DNA of 64,000 nt from Pseudoflavonifractor sp. 524-17 (GCF_009935845.1 NZ_QWEK01000006.1:124001-188000); one strand, 5' to 3'; counted from the first letter of the stretch, positions 7,322 through 16,664 are shown. Made by a program: numbers and translations. Notes: generated from the sequence alone by a model not told the origin.

Positions 7322-8899
7322 ATGTATTTGGAGATAAGCAGCCCCATGGATTACCATGCGGCACTATACATCCGACTATCAAAAGAGGATGAGAGGGAAG
7401 GCCCCTCCGAGAGCGTTAATAACCAGCGGTCCCTGCTTAACGGCTTTGTCCAGCAGCACCATCTCAGCGTCCATGATACTTATATTGATGACGGCTGGAG
7501 CGGAACGAACTTCGACCGCCCGAATTTTCAGCGCATGCTCGCCGACATTGAGGCCGGCAAGGTCAACATGGTCATCACAAAAGACCTGAGCCGCCTGGGC
7601 CGCGACTACATCCTCACCGGCCACTATATGGAGCGGTACTTCCCGGAACACCGGGTCCGCTACATCTCCCTGCTGGACGGCATCGACACCGGGGTGGACT
7701 CCACCGCCAATGACATTACGCCCTTCCGGGCAATTATGAATGACATGTACGCCAAGGACATCTCCAAAAAAATCTCCAGCGTCAAACACGACAAGCAGCG
7801 CAAGGGCCTGTTTATCGGCGGCAAACCGGTCTACGGCTACAAGATGCACCCCGCAGAGAAGAACAGAATTGTGATTGACGAGGACGCGGCCCCTACGGTG
7901 CGAAGAATTTTCGCAATGGCACTGGAGGGCATGAGCTGCCGTCAGATTGCTGTGCAGCTTAACGCGGAAGGCGTACCCACTCCCGCCGCCTATGCTGGAC
8001 TGCCGGTGGCCAGACCCGGCCCCTACACCGGCCTTTGGAGCGGCGAGCGTATCTCTGATATGCTGCAAAATGAGACGTATACCGGCAGCATGGTTCAGGG
8101 CCGCACTCGGAAGATTAGCTACAAGTCCAAGAAGTGTATCAAGCAGGACCGGCGGGACTGGGTGGTAGTAGAGGGCACTCACGAGCCGTTGATTGACCGG
8201 GAGACCTTCGATAGAGTGGGGGTGTTGGTCAGCAGCCGCAGGCACACCCGCAGCCGGACCTATGACTTCCTGCTCAAAGGGTTCATTTTCTGCCACGAGT
8301 GCGGCTATCCGCTGGCGGTGCTTAACCGGAAAAATGCGGCCGGGGAGGACCAGCTGTATTTCGTCTGCCGGACCTACCAGCGGTTTACGAAGGCGGGTGC
8401 CTGTACCAGTCACACCATCAAAGAGGAGACAGTCACCCGGGCGGTGGTGGAAAAGGTGCGGGAGATCTGTGGGGGCTGTCTGCAAGCGGACCGGCTTTTG
8501 CCTCAGGCGAGCAGGGCAGTGGCCAAAGCCATTGCCGGGGCGGACAGCGAAAAAGAGCTCAACGCCCTCAAGGGCAAGATTGACAGCCTGACCGCTCACT
8601 TGGACAGGATGTACATGGATAAGCTCGGCGGTATCCTGGACGAGGCCGATTTCCAGCGCATCTACAGCAAGGTCAAGTCCGACCGTGCCGCTCTGGAACA
8701 GCGTCTCAGCCAGCTGGACCGCCCAGACGGCTCCCCGGCGGAGCAGGCCGGTCTGGCAAAAAAGCTGACGGAGCGGTTCCTGGAAACCGCCTGTGCCAAC
8801 CGGGCGCTGTTGGTCAGCCTCATCGAGCGGGTAGAGCTGACCGCGGACAAACTGATTATTGTCAAGTTTCGCTTCCGGCAGCTGGAAGCGGATTTTTAG
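7322..8899 (+). CDS. Large serine recombinase (first copy)
   Basis: This 525-residue site-specific recombinase has an N-terminal resolvase domain. Its catalytic serine is Ser20 in YIRLSKEDE, with DDGWSGTNFDRPNFQRML and TKDLSRLGRDYI following. A recombinase domain (YGYKMHPAEKNRIVIDE onward), a zinc ribbon (CHECGYPL, then FVCRTYQRF) and a C-terminal coiled coil complete it. The ATG at 7322 has AGGAGG 6 nt upstream. It stands between rnc and mraZ with no cargo and no interrupted gene, so it is probably a stranded remnant of a larger element. It is clearly related to the recombinase at 30532. Confidence 0.93.
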   Translation: MYLEISSPMDYHAALYIRLSKEDEREGPSESVNNQRSLLNGFVQQHHLSVHDTYIDDGWSGTNFDRPNFQRMLADIEAGKVNMVITKDLSRLGRDYILTGHYMERYFPEHRVRYISLLDGIDTGVDSTANDITPFRAIMNDMYAKDISKKISSVKHDKQRKGLFIGGKPVYGYKMHPAEKNRIVIDEDAAPTVRRIFAMALEGMSCRQIAVQLNAEGVPTPAAYAGLPVARPGPYTGLWSGERISDMLQNETYTGSMVQGRTRKISYKSKKCIKQDRRDWVVVEGTHEPLIDRETFDRVGVLVSSRRHTRSRTYDFLLKGFIFCHECGYPLAVLNRKNAAGEDQLYFVCRTYQRFTKAGACTSHTIKEETVTRAVVEKVREICGGCLQADRLLPQASRAVAKAIAGADSEKELNALKGKIDSLTAHLDRMYMDKLGGILDEADFQRIYSKVKSDRAALEQRLSQLDRPDGSPAEQAGLAKKLTERFLETACANRALLVSLIERVELTADKLIIVKFRFRQLEADF

Positions 8900-9055
8900 G
8901 GGCAGCCGCTTACAATATCAGGGGCGCTATGTATCCCGCATAGAGAAAAAAGCGCTGAAGAAGCTGGAGCTGGCAATGGGCCAGCGGGTATAGCAATTTG
9001 TGGGCGGGGGCTTGAAATAAGACGCTGTGTTCCATGGCTGTGAACACCGTGTCTA

Positions 9056-9218
9056 AGAAGCTGTACCAATAGGCGAAGTGCGTGTATGGGCAAGAAAATT
9101 TTTTGGCTGGCAAGGAAGAAACGCGCAGGAATCCTGGCGGATTTCAAGCGTTTTTGATGCAGTCCAGCCGGAACATGTTCTGTCCAGACGCGTGTTGCCG
9201 CCTATTGGTACAGCTTCT
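9056..9218. repeat. Short inverted-repeat element (MITE-like)
   Basis: The 163-bp element is bounded by perfect 20-bp inverted repeats: AGAAGCTGTACCAATAGGCG at 9056-9075 and its exact complement at 9199-9218. Read on the minus strand, the interior (ACTGCATCAAAAACGCTTG, then ATTCCTGCGCGTTT, then CCAGCCAAAAAATT) matches the interior of the repeats at 58195 and 60676. It encodes nothing. The size, ends and recurrence fit a non-autonomous transposable repeat. Confidence 0.85.
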
Positions 9219-9385
9219 AAGCCTCCGTCCGCAGCTTTACCGCTCAAAAGTTCGCTTCTCCGGTTTCCAGATGGAGAAAAGGCAGCGCCCTTCCTTTGAG
9301 TAGAACATACGTTTCTATTTTGAGAAAGTAGGGTGATTTCGACAAAAGCAGAGGATTTCCTCTGGAAAAGTGAACAAAAAAACTG

Positions 9386-9414
9386 TTGCAATTTTGTTAG
9401 AAAACGGATATACT
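9386..9414 (+). promoter_or_regulatory. Promoter of the division/cell-wall cluster
   Basis: TTGCAA (9386-9391) and TATACT (9409-9414) are separated by 17 bp. The promoter lies just upstream of the MraZ repeats and is the only strong promoter seen before the mraZ-ftsZ series. Confidence 0.8.
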
Positions 9415-9424
9415 AAAACCGTAG

Positions 9425-9459
9425 TGGAGCAAAATGGAGCAAAGTAGAGCGAAGTGGAG
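9425..9459 (+). promoter_or_regulatory. MraZ operator: four TGGAG-type repeats at 10-bp spacing
   Basis: TGGAG occurs at 9425, 9435 and 9455, and TAGAG at 9445, exactly 10 bp apart, so all face the same side of the helix. MraZ is known to bind short TGG-rich direct repeats with this period upstream of its own gene. Lying between the promoter and the mraZ start, they imply autorepression of the cluster. Confidence 0.85.
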
Positions 9460-9473
9460 GGAGCGGACAGCAA

Positions 9474-9911
9474 ATGACCGGCACCTATGAGCATACCATT
9501 GATGCCAAGGGCCGGATGTTTCTGCCCTCCAAACTTCGGGAAGAGCTTGGCCAGGTGTTCCATGTGGCTGTAGGGGCCAACCGGGACAGCGCCGGGGTAT
9601 GCAGGTATCTGGTCATGTATCCCCAGGCCGCCTGGGAGAAGCTGCAGGCCCGCGTGGCGGAGCTGCCCAGCAGCCAGGCGGCGGCTATGGACGTGATCTT
9701 CGGCAACGCCGCCCGGTGCGAGCCGGACAGCCAGTACCGCATTATGCTCCCCCAGGACCTGCGGGACTACGCGGGCCTGACAAAAGATGTGGTCGTGGTG
9801 GGAAACAACGACAAGGCCAAGATCTGGGACGCCCAGACCTGGAATGAGAAAAAGAAGCGGGAGCTTACCCCGGAGCAGGTGGCGGACACCATGCTGCTGC
9901 TGGGGCTGTAG
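9474..9911 (+). CDS. mraZ: Transcriptional regulator MraZ
   Basis: This 145-residue protein has two SpoVT/AbrB-like swapped-hairpin halves: TGTYEHTIDAKGRMFLPSKLRE near the N-terminus, and DSQYRIMLPQDLRDYAGL in the second half. It forms rings that bind DNA repeats and controls the division cluster. Four such repeats lie directly upstream. It is the first gene of the cluster, as usual. GGAGGG precedes the ATG at a rather long spacing of 12 nt. Confidence 0.96.
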   Translation: MTGTYEHTIDAKGRMFLPSKLREELGQVFHVAVGANRDSAGVCRYLVMYPQAAWEKLQARVAELPSSQAAAMDVIFGNAARCEPDSQYRIMLPQDLRDYAGLTKDVVVVGNNDKAKIWDAQTWNEKKKRELTPEQVADTMLLLGL

Positions 9912-9944
9912 CCTGTTTTTCGTATCGTGAGAGGAGCGGCCGAA

Positions 9945-10880
9945 ATGGCGGACTTTACCCACTGTCCCGTGCTGCTGGAGGAGTGTATCCAAGCACTGAA
10001 TATCCGAGCGGAGGGCATCTATCTGGACGGGACGCTGGGCCGGGCCGGCCACTCACGGGAGATTGCCTCCCGGCTGACCACCGGGCGGCTTGTCTGTGTG
10101 GATCGGGACGAGGCCGCTTTGGCGGCCGCGGAGGAGCGCCTGGCCCCCTGGCAGGACCGGGTGACGCTGGTCCACAGCAATTTTTGCGAGCTGGAGACAA
10201 TTTTGCGTGAGCTGGACCTGCCGGCAGTGGACGGAATGCTCTTTGACCTGGGGGTATCCTCCCCCCAGCTGGACGACCCGTCCCGAGGCTTCTCCTATCT
10301 GGCGGACGCCCCGCTGGATATGCGAATGGACCGTGGAGACGCCCTCACCGCCCGCACAGTAGTCAATGAGTGGCCGCAGGAGGAGCTGCGGCGGATTTTC
10401 TCTCTGTATGGGGAGGAGCGGTACGCCGGTCTCATCGCTGCGGCTATTGCGCGCCGCCGGGCGGACAAGCCGGTGGAGACCACCCTGGAGCTGGCAGAGC
10501 TGATCCGCTCCGCCATGCCGGCCAAGGCGCGAAAAGAAAAGCAGCACCCCGCCAAGCGATGCTTTCAGGCCATCCGTATCGCGGTAAACGACGAGCTGTC
10601 CGCTGTGGATAAGATGATCCATGGGGCGGTCCCGCGCCTGCGTCCTGGCGGGCGGCTGGCAGTGATCTCCTTTCACTCTCTGGAGGATCGCATCGTGAAA
10701 AACGGAATGGCGGAATTTTCCAGGGGCTGTACCTGTCCGCCGGATTTTCCGGTGTGCGTCTGCGGCAAAAAGCCAAAGCTGCGTCTGGTCAGCCGAAAGC
10801 CCATTATGGCCTGCGGAGAAGAGCTGGCGCATAATCCCCGGGCCCGGAGCGCGAAGCTTCGGGTGGCGGAAAAGCTGTAA
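9945..10880 (+). CDS. rsmH: 16S rRNA (cytosine-1402 N4)-methyltransferase RsmH
   Basis: This 311-residue SAM-dependent enzyme methylates C1402 in the ribosomal P site. Conserved blocks are HCPVLLEECIQAL, YLDGTLGRAGHS (SAM binding), FDLGVSSPQLDDPSRGFSY and AVISFHSLEDRIVK. The ATG at 9945 is chosen because GAGGAG is 8 nt upstream. A GTG at 9927 in the same frame would add six residues without a ribosome site. It follows mraZ by 33 bp. Confidence 0.96.
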   Translation: MADFTHCPVLLEECIQALNIRAEGIYLDGTLGRAGHSREIASRLTTGRLVCVDRDEAALAAAEERLAPWQDRVTLVHSNFCELETILRELDLPAVDGMLFDLGVSSPQLDDPSRGFSYLADAPLDMRMDRGDALTARTVVNEWPQEELRRIFSLYGEERYAGLIAAAIARRRADKPVETTLELAELIRSAMPAKARKEKQHPAKRCFQAIRIAVNDELSAVDKMIHGAVPRLRPGGRLAVISFHSLEDRIVKNGMAEFSRGCTCPPDFPVCVCGKKPKLRLVSRKPIMACGEELAHNPRARSAKLRVAEKL

Positions 10881-10958
10881 TCCCGGCAGGAAACGCCGTA
10901 ATACGGCCTGTCTCTAACGGAACAGCGTCCCTCTACACAAGAGAAGGAGTTGGTTTCC

Positions 10959-11519
10959 ATGGCATCTTCGACCATGGCAAAGCAGAGAACAAAATATGCC
11001 TACCGCCGGGTGCCGGGAAATGCGTCTTACGACGGCTCCGCCGCCCGCCAGCTGGAGCGGGAAGAGGGCCTGACTGGCCGGCCGCTGGTACGGCCACGGG
11101 AAAAGGCGCTCTCCCGGCCCAGAATCAGGGTACGGGAGGCGGGAAAGGTTTCCGTCTTTGCCATTGTAGGCTTTGCGGCGGTGGCGGTGTGTGCCATGCT
11201 GCTGCTGCTGGGCTATGTCCAGCTGGCCCAGCTCTCCAACGATGTGGTAAGCCTGCAAAGTGAGGTCAATACCCTCCGGGGAGAGGAGGCCAAGCTGCGG
11301 GTGCAGTATGAGCTGGCCTATGACCTGAGCAGTATTGAGCAGGCTATGACTTCCAGCGGGACGATGATCCACCCCCGGGACAGCCAGATCTGCTATGTGG
11401 ACCTGTCTGAGCCGGACGGTGTGGAGCTGCTGAATGAGACCAGGCCGGTCAAGGGCGTGGAGGGAATTTTGGACAGCCTGCGGTCTATCGGAGGGCAGGT
11501 CGTGGAATATTTCCGCTGA
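10959..11519 (+). CDS. ftsL: FtsL/DivIC-like septum protein
   Basis: This 186-residue protein has a basic cytoplasmic region of about 65 residues, one membrane helix (VSVFAIVGFAAVAVCAMLLLLGY) and then a coiled coil (LSNDVVSLQSEVNTLRGEEAKLR), the layout of FtsL and DivIC, which form the septal FtsQLB complex. The sequence is poorly conserved, so the assignment rests on topology and on the place between rsmH and the PBP gene. AAGGAG lies 9 nt before the ATG at 10959. Confidence 0.8.
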   Translation: MASSTMAKQRTKYAYRRVPGNASYDGSAARQLEREEGLTGRPLVRPREKALSRPRIRVREAGKVSVFAIVGFAAVAVCAMLLLLGYVQLAQLSNDVVSLQSEVNTLRGEEAKLRVQYELAYDLSSIEQAMTSSGTMIHPRDSQICYVDLSEPDGVELLNETRPVKGVEGILDSLRSIGGQVVEYFR

Positions 11520-11633
11520 TCCGTCCATATAGTCTGGATGGATAGTCCGCCGGGGCGCTCCCCCCGCCGGACCAGACAAGGGACCCCCCAAAAAAGAGAA
11601 CATGAATGGGCTGCCGGCTGGCAGACTTCAGAA

Positions 11634-11670
11634 GAGGGCGTAAGAAAAATGAGATTTTTCTTACGCCCTC
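11634..11670 (+). terminator. Perfect 16-bp hairpin before the PBP gene
   Basis: Bases 11634-11649 pair perfectly with 11655-11670 around a 5-nt loop. The stem base is GC-rich and its loop-proximal part is A/T. A second imperfect GC hairpin lies at about 11547-11574. No T run follows, so this may be an attenuator, processing site or mRNA stabiliser between ftsL and the PBP rather than a full terminator. Confidence 0.6.
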
Positions 11671-11694
11671 CTACAGTATGGCAAGGAGAACGGT

Positions 11695-14094
11695 ATGAAA
11701 AATGACAAAAGGAGACAAAAGCCGGACCGCAAGGCAAACCGGACCATTTTGATGCGGACTTTGTTTTTGATGGCAGTATGCGGCGTGGCGGCTTTTATCC
11801 CCTTGTTTGCCAGGCTGTATGACCTTCAGATTCTCCAGCACGATGACCTCCAGGCCCGGGCCCTGAGCCAGCAGACCTATGACCAGCCAGTAACGGCCAA
11901 CCGGGGCTATATCTACGACAACGAGGGGGAGCCCCTGGCCATGAGCGCCGAGGCATACTATATTCAGCTCTCCCCCCGGCAGATCAAGGAGTGCCAGGAG
12001 GCGTATCAGAAAAAGGTGGAGGACGCTGTCAAGTCCGGGGACGAGAGCAAAAAGCCGGCCTACCCGGAGCCCACGGACCAGTCCATCGCGGAGCACTTGG
12101 CGGAGATCCTGGACCTGGACCCGGAGGCGATTTTGAAGCGGCTGTCCAAGACCAACAGCATGTATGAGGTCATCAAGACCCAGGTAGAGGAGGAAGAGGC
12201 CGACCAGGTGCGCACCTATATCTCCCAGAACGGCCTGACCAGTGGGATCTACATCATGCCCAGCACCAAGCGGTATTACCCGTACGCCAGCCTGGCGGCC
12301 CAGGTGATCGGCTGGGTGAACTACAGCGAAAACCACGGCGCCTACGGCGTGGAGGCCATCTACGACGACGAGCTGGGGGGCAAAGTGGGCCGGGTGGTCA
12401 CAGCCCGGGACGGCCGGGGCAACCAGATGCTCTACCGGTATGAGGATTATGTGGACGGGGTGGACGGCAACAATCTCCACCTTACCATCAACGCCACCAT
12501 CCAGCACTACTGCGAGCGGATTCTGGAGGAGGGGGTGGAGAAGTACGAGGTCCAGGACGGCGGCTTTGTCATCGCCATGGAGCCCAAGACCGGGGCCATA
12601 CTGGCCTGGGCCAACTCGCCCACCTACGACCTGAATAAACCGCGGACCATCATCGACAGCGGCCTGAACCAGCGGCTGGAAGAGATTATGAACGATCCCG
12701 CTCTGACGGAGCAGGAGAAGAGCGACGCCAGCGTGGCCCTGCTCATGGAGCAGTGGATGAACAAGGCAATTACCAGCACCTATGAGCCGGGGTCCACCTT
12801 TAAATCTGTGGTGCTGGCCGCCGCCTTGGAAGAGGGCGTGGTCAACGAGAACACCACCTTCACTTGCGGCGGGTCGGTGATGGTTAAGGGGTACGATGAA
12901 CCCATCAAGTGCTCCAACCGGTCCGGCCACGGCACCCAGACTTTGGCCCAGGCGGTGGCCAACTCCTGCAACCCGGCCTTTATTGACATTGGCCAGCGGC
13001 TGGGGGCGGAGAAATTCTACGACTATCTGGAGGCATTCGGCTTCACCGAGCGCACCGGCATTGACATGCAGGGGGAACCCAGGCCCAGCGATATTCTTTT
13101 GTGGCCCCGGGACCGGTTTACCAACGTAGACCTGGCGGTGGCCTCCTTTGGACAGCGCTTCCAGGTGACGCCCATCCAGATGCTCACCGCCGCCGCCGCG
13201 GTGATCAACGGCGGCTATCTGATGAAGCCCTACGTGGTGGAAAACATCACCGACAGCAGCGGGACCATCCTCCAGCATACAGAGCCCACCGTGGTGCGGC
13301 AGGTTATCAGCGAGGAGACCAGCCAACGCTGCCGGGCCATTCTGGAGGGCGTGGTCAAGCCGCCGGGCACCGGCAAGCAGGCTTATCAGGCGGGCTACCG
13401 CATCGGCGGAAAGACCGGCTCCTCCCAGACCATCAAGGGCAAGGACCACACCATTGTATCCTTCCTGGGCTTCGCCCCGGCGGATGACCCTCAGATTGTG
13501 GTGCTGCTGGCCTATGACAGCCCTAAGCCCACCGAGCCTGGAGGGAACCTCACCTCCGGACAGTGGTATATCAGCGGCGGCAGTATGGCGGCCCCCCAGG
13601 CCGGCAAGCTGCTGGCGGATATTTTGGATTATATGGGGGTGGCCAAACAGTATACGGAGGAAGAGAAGGCTACGATGGACCTGCCGGTACCCAATGTGCT
13701 GGGCTTGAGCCTGGCCGACGCCACCGCCAGCCTGAAAGAGGCAGGACTGGATGTGCGCACGGTGGGCGACGGCGAGGTGGTCACCGGCCAAATTCCCGGC
13801 CAGGGTATGGCCATCCCTGGGGGAAGCAAGGTAATCGTCTACCTGGGGGAGGAGAAGCCCACGGATAAAGTTGTGGTACCAGATGTGGTAAGCACAGGCA
13901 TGAACCGGACCCAGGCCCAGGAGGCCATGGCCAACGCGGGCCTGTACCTGAAGGTGTCTGGCCTGGCCACCGGGGACGACGTAAAGGCGGAGAGCCAGAC
14001 CATTACCGCCGGCACCGAGGTGGAGCGGGGCACTGTAGTGGAGGTCCACTTTATCGAGAGCACCGCCACCGGCGGTGCCGAAACCGGCCTGTAG
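11695..14094 (+). CDS. PASTA-containing class B penicillin-binding protein (SpoVD/FtsI type)
   Basis: This 799-residue transpeptidase cross-links peptidoglycan at the septum or, if SpoVD, in the spore cortex. One N-terminal membrane helix (TLFLMAVCGVAAFIPLF) is followed by the dimerisation domain and a transpeptidase domain with the active serine 367 in GSTFKS, the motif SNSC-like ANSCNP, and KTGSS. Two PASTA domains (VPNVLGLSLADATASL and VPDVVSTGMNRTQAQEAM) close the protein. Length and PASTA domains favour SpoVD or a PBP2 relative, and it may serve both vegetative and sporulation division. Confidence 0.93.
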   Translation: MKNDKRRQKPDRKANRTILMRTLFLMAVCGVAAFIPLFARLYDLQILQHDDLQARALSQQTYDQPVTANRGYIYDNEGEPLAMSAEAYYIQLSPRQIKECQEAYQKKVEDAVKSGDESKKPAYPEPTDQSIAEHLAEILDLDPEAILKRLSKTNSMYEVIKTQVEEEEADQVRTYISQNGLTSGIYIMPSTKRYYPYASLAAQVIGWVNYSENHGAYGVEAIYDDELGGKVGRVVTARDGRGNQMLYRYEDYVDGVDGNNLHLTINATIQHYCERILEEGVEKYEVQDGGFVIAMEPKTGAILAWANSPTYDLNKPRTIIDSGLNQRLEEIMNDPALTEQEKSDASVALLMEQWMNKAITSTYEPGSTFKSVVLAAALEEGVVNENTTFTCGGSVMVKGYDEPIKCSNRSGHGTQTLAQAVANSCNPAFIDIGQRLGAEKFYDYLEAFGFTERTGIDMQGEPRPSDILLWPRDRFTNVDLAVASFGQRFQVTPIQMLTAAAAVINGGYLMKPYVVENITDSSGTILQHTEPTVVRQVISEETSQRCRAILEGVVKPPGTGKQAYQAGYRIGGKTGSSQTIKGKDHTIVSFLGFAPADDPQIVVLLAYDSPKPTEPGGNLTSGQWYISGGSMAAPQAGKLLADILDYMGVAKQYTEEEKATMDLPVPNVLGLSLADATASLKEAGLDVRTVGDGEVVTGQIPGQGMAIPGGSKVIVYLGEEKPTDKVVVPDVVSTGMNRTQAQEAMANAGLYLKVSGLATGDDVKAESQTITAGTEVERGTVVEVHFIESTATGGAETGL

Positions 14095-14124
14095 CATTTG
14101 CACAAAACCCAAAGGGGTGAGAGT

Positions 14125-15600
14125 ATGAAGTTACGCCAGCTTTTGGCAGGCATCGCCCCTTTGTGGGCGGGGCCTGAGCTTGAAATGGAAATTTCAGGAA
14201 TATCCTACGACACCAGAACGCTTCGGCCAGGAGAGATCTTTGTGGCGCTGACCGGCTATAAGACCGACGGACACCGTTTTCTCCATGAGGCGGTGGCCCG
14301 GGGGGCGGCGCTGGTTGTGTGTGAACACCCGCCGGACGAGGCCGGCCCCTGGCTTGCGGTGCCGGATAGCCGGGCGGCTCTGGCGGTGCTGTCGGCGAAC
14401 TGGTTTGGCCGGCCGGCGGAGATGCTCACTGTCATCGGCGTCACAGGGACAAACGGAAAGACGACCTCCACTTACCTGATAAAAGAGATGCTGGAGCAGA
14501 CGCTGCATACAAAGGTGGGACTTATCGGGACCAATCAGAACCTGATCGGCAGGGAGATCCGGCCGGCCCACCGGACCACGCCGGAGAGCTGGGAGGTACA
14601 AAAGCTGCTCCGGGAGATGGCGGACGGGGGCTGCACCCACGTGGTGATGGAGGTCTCCTCCCATGCCCTGGTCCTCCACCGGGTGGATGAGATCCCCTTC
14701 GCGGCGGGGCTATTTACCAATTTAACCCAGGATCATCTGGATTTTCATGGCACCATGGAGCGTTACCGCCAAGCCAAGGGACGGCTTTTTGAACAGTGCC
14801 AGCGGGCGGTGCTCAACCTGGACGATGAGGCAGGGCGATATTATGCTCAAACGGTCCCCTGTCCGGCGGTGACCTATTCAGAGAATAAGGACACCGCGGA
14901 CTTAACAGCCAAAAATATTCGCCTGTTTCCCGAAAAAGTGGTGTTTGAGGCGGTGGCGAGGGGGACAATCAGCCGGGTGGAGCTGCCTATTCCCGGGGGC
15001 TTTACCATCTACAACGCGCTGGGCGCCCTGGCCTGCGGTATGAGCCTGGGTCTGTCTCTGGCGGAAATCGCCGCCGCCCTGAAGGGTGTCAAGGGTGTCA
15101 AGGGCCGCATTGAGGTGGTGCCGGTGCCGGCGGAGTTTACCGTAATCATCGACTATGCCCACACCCCGGACGCGCTGGAGAATATTCTGACCACAGTGCG
15201 GGATGTGACGGCAGGACAGGTGATCTGCCTGTTCGGCTGCGGCGGGGACCGGGACCGGTCCAAGCGTCCGGTGATGGGTTCCATTGCAGCCGCCTTGTCC
15301 GATGTAGCGGTAGTTACCTCCGACAACCCCCGAACAGAGGAGCCGGGAGAGATCATCCGGGACATTCTGGCCGGCATGAAAGAGGGCGGCGCCCAACCGC
15401 GGGTGGAGCCAGACCGGCGGAAGGCTATCCGGCTGGCCCTCTCCCTGGCCCGGCCGGGCGATACGGTGGTATTGGCGGGAAAAGGGCATGAGACCTATCA
15501 GGAGATCAACGGGGTCCAGTACCATCTGGACGAGCGGGAAGAGGTGGCGTCCTGCTTTGCCGTCGGAAGTGGGACGGGAAAAAAAGCGGCATCCCAGTAG
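14125..15600 (+). CDS. murE: UDP-MurNAc-tripeptide synthetase MurE (meso-Dap type)
   Basis: This 491-residue ligase adds the third amino acid to UDP-MurNAc-L-Ala-D-Glu. The ATP loop is GVTGTNGKTT. The DNPR motif at residues 400-403 is the established marker for meso-diaminopimelate rather than lysine, so the wall is probably meso-Dap type. The ATG at 14125 follows AGGGGTGA. An upstream in-frame TTG at 14098 lacks a site. mraY comes next, with no murF between them. Confidence 0.96.
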   Translation: MKLRQLLAGIAPLWAGPELEMEISGISYDTRTLRPGEIFVALTGYKTDGHRFLHEAVARGAALVVCEHPPDEAGPWLAVPDSRAALAVLSANWFGRPAEMLTVIGVTGTNGKTTSTYLIKEMLEQTLHTKVGLIGTNQNLIGREIRPAHRTTPESWEVQKLLREMADGGCTHVVMEVSSHALVLHRVDEIPFAAGLFTNLTQDHLDFHGTMERYRQAKGRLFEQCQRAVLNLDDEAGRYYAQTVPCPAVTYSENKDTADLTAKNIRLFPEKVVFEAVARGTISRVELPIPGGFTIYNALGALACGMSLGLSLAEIAAALKGVKGVKGRIEVVPVPAEFTVIIDYAHTPDALENILTTVRDVTAGQVICLFGCGGDRDRSKRPVMGSIAAALSDVAVVTSDNPRTEEPGEIIRDILAGMKEGGAQPRVEPDRRKAIRLALSLARPGDTVVLAGKGHETYQEINGVQYHLDEREEVASCFAVGSGTGKKAASQ

Positions 15601-15677
15601 AAATATCCCTGCGTGTATGATAAAATACATCTTTGTGACTTCAGCTGGCGGAACAAAGAGGTACGGAGGTTCAAAAG

Positions 15678-16664
15678 ATGAGGATTGTTTTAAGCGTGTT
15701 ATTGGCGTTTGTGGTGTCTGCGGCAGCGGGAAAGGTGCTGATTCCTGTCCTGCGGGCGCTGAAGGCGGGACAGTCGATTAAGGAGATCGGCCCTACCTGG
15801 CACCAATCCAAGCAGGGTACCCCCACTATGGGGGGGCTGATGTTCATTCTGGCCATTGGGGTGGTGCTGGCCGCCATCGGGTGGACGGATATGGCGGCGG
15901 GAAACTGGGGGGGGCTGTTCACTGTTCTGTTTGCCCTGGTGTTCGGCGTCATCGGCTTTCTGGACGACTATATGAAGGTAAAGAAAAAGGAGAACACCGG
16001 CCTGACTGCGGGACCTAAATTTCTGCTCCAGCTGGCGGCGGCTATTGTGTTTACCATTCTGCTGCGCAATGAGGGGTATCTTACGCCCCACTTGTATATC
16101 CCCTTTCTCAACGTGACCTTTGAGCTGCCCTGGGTGGTGTACATGATTTTTGCCTCCTTTGTCATGGTTGGCACAGTGAATGCCGTCAATATCACCGACG
16201 GAATCGACGGCCTGTCTGGGAGCGTCACCATTCCAGTGGCCCTCTTCTTCGCGGTGGTGGCCTTCCTGTGGGGCCGGCAGGAGATCGGCATTGTGGCCGG
16301 GGGCCTGGCGGGGGGCCTGGCGGGCTATCTGATCTATAACTTCTATCCCGCCAAGGTTTTTATGGGAGATACCGGATCCCTCTTCATGGGCGGGGCGGTG
16401 TGCGGTCTGGCCTTTGCCCTGGATATCCCCCTGGTACTGGTGCTGGTGGGAGTGATCTACATCGCGGAAACCCTGTCGGATATTATTCAGGTGACCTATT
16501 TCAAGGCCACCCATGGCAAGCGCATCTTCCGCATGGCGCCCCTCCACCACCACTTTGAGATGGGGGGCTGGAGCGAGGTCAAGCTGGTAGCGGTGTTTAC
16601 CAGTGTGACGGTGATCGGCTGTCTGCTGGCGTTTTTGGGCGTGATGGACCGCTATCCCATGTGA
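15678..16664 (+). CDS. mraY: Phospho-MurNAc-pentapeptide transferase MraY
   Basis: This 328-residue integral membrane enzyme makes lipid I from UDP-MurNAc-pentapeptide and undecaprenyl phosphate. About ten membrane segments are visible. FLDDYMKVKKKEN and NAVNITDGIDGLSG carry the catalytic aspartates, and APLHHHFEMGGWSE is the family histidine motif. GGAGG lies upstream of the ATG. Confidence 0.97.
   Translation: MRIVLSVLLAFVVSAAAGKVLIPVLRALKAGQSIKEIGPTWHQSKQGTPTMGGLMFILAIGVVLAAIGWTDMAAGNWGGLFTVLFALVFGVIGFLDDYMKVKKKENTGLTAGPKFLLQLAAAIVFTILLRNEGYLTPHLYIPFLNVTFELPWVVYMIFASFVMVGTVNAVNITDGIDGLSGSVTIPVALFFAVVAFLWGRQEIGIVAGGLAGGLAGYLIYNFYPAKVFMGDTGSLFMGGAVCGLAFALDIPLVLVLVGVIYIAETLSDIIQVTYFKATHGKRIFRMAPLHHHFEMGGWSEVKLVAVFTSVTVIGCLLAFLGVMDRYPM

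Larger units (their letters stand above)
8900..9473. other. Intergenic region between recombinase and mraZ
   Basis: This 574-bp gap holds no convincing gene. Bases 8900-9055 may be the outer end of the decayed recombinase element, but no repeated core was found that would mark an attachment site. Bases 9056-9218 are an inverted-repeat element. Bases 9219-9385 show nothing recognisable. Bases 9386-9459 carry the mra promoter and the MraZ operator, listed separately. Confidence 0.6.

Noticed and set aside
7322-8899. First recombinase as part of a complete element with cargo
   Set aside because: No matching core sequences, interrupted gene or cargo genes could be found on either side. It is better read as a stranded remnant.
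9056-9218. CRISPR-like repeats
   Set aside because: The repeats are two inverted ends of one element, not regularly spaced direct repeats, and no cas genes are present.
11671-14112. 813-codon open frame opposite the PBP gene
   Set aside because: It mirrors the PBP codon bias, has a composition unlike a protein (His/Gly/Leu-rich) and no start signal.
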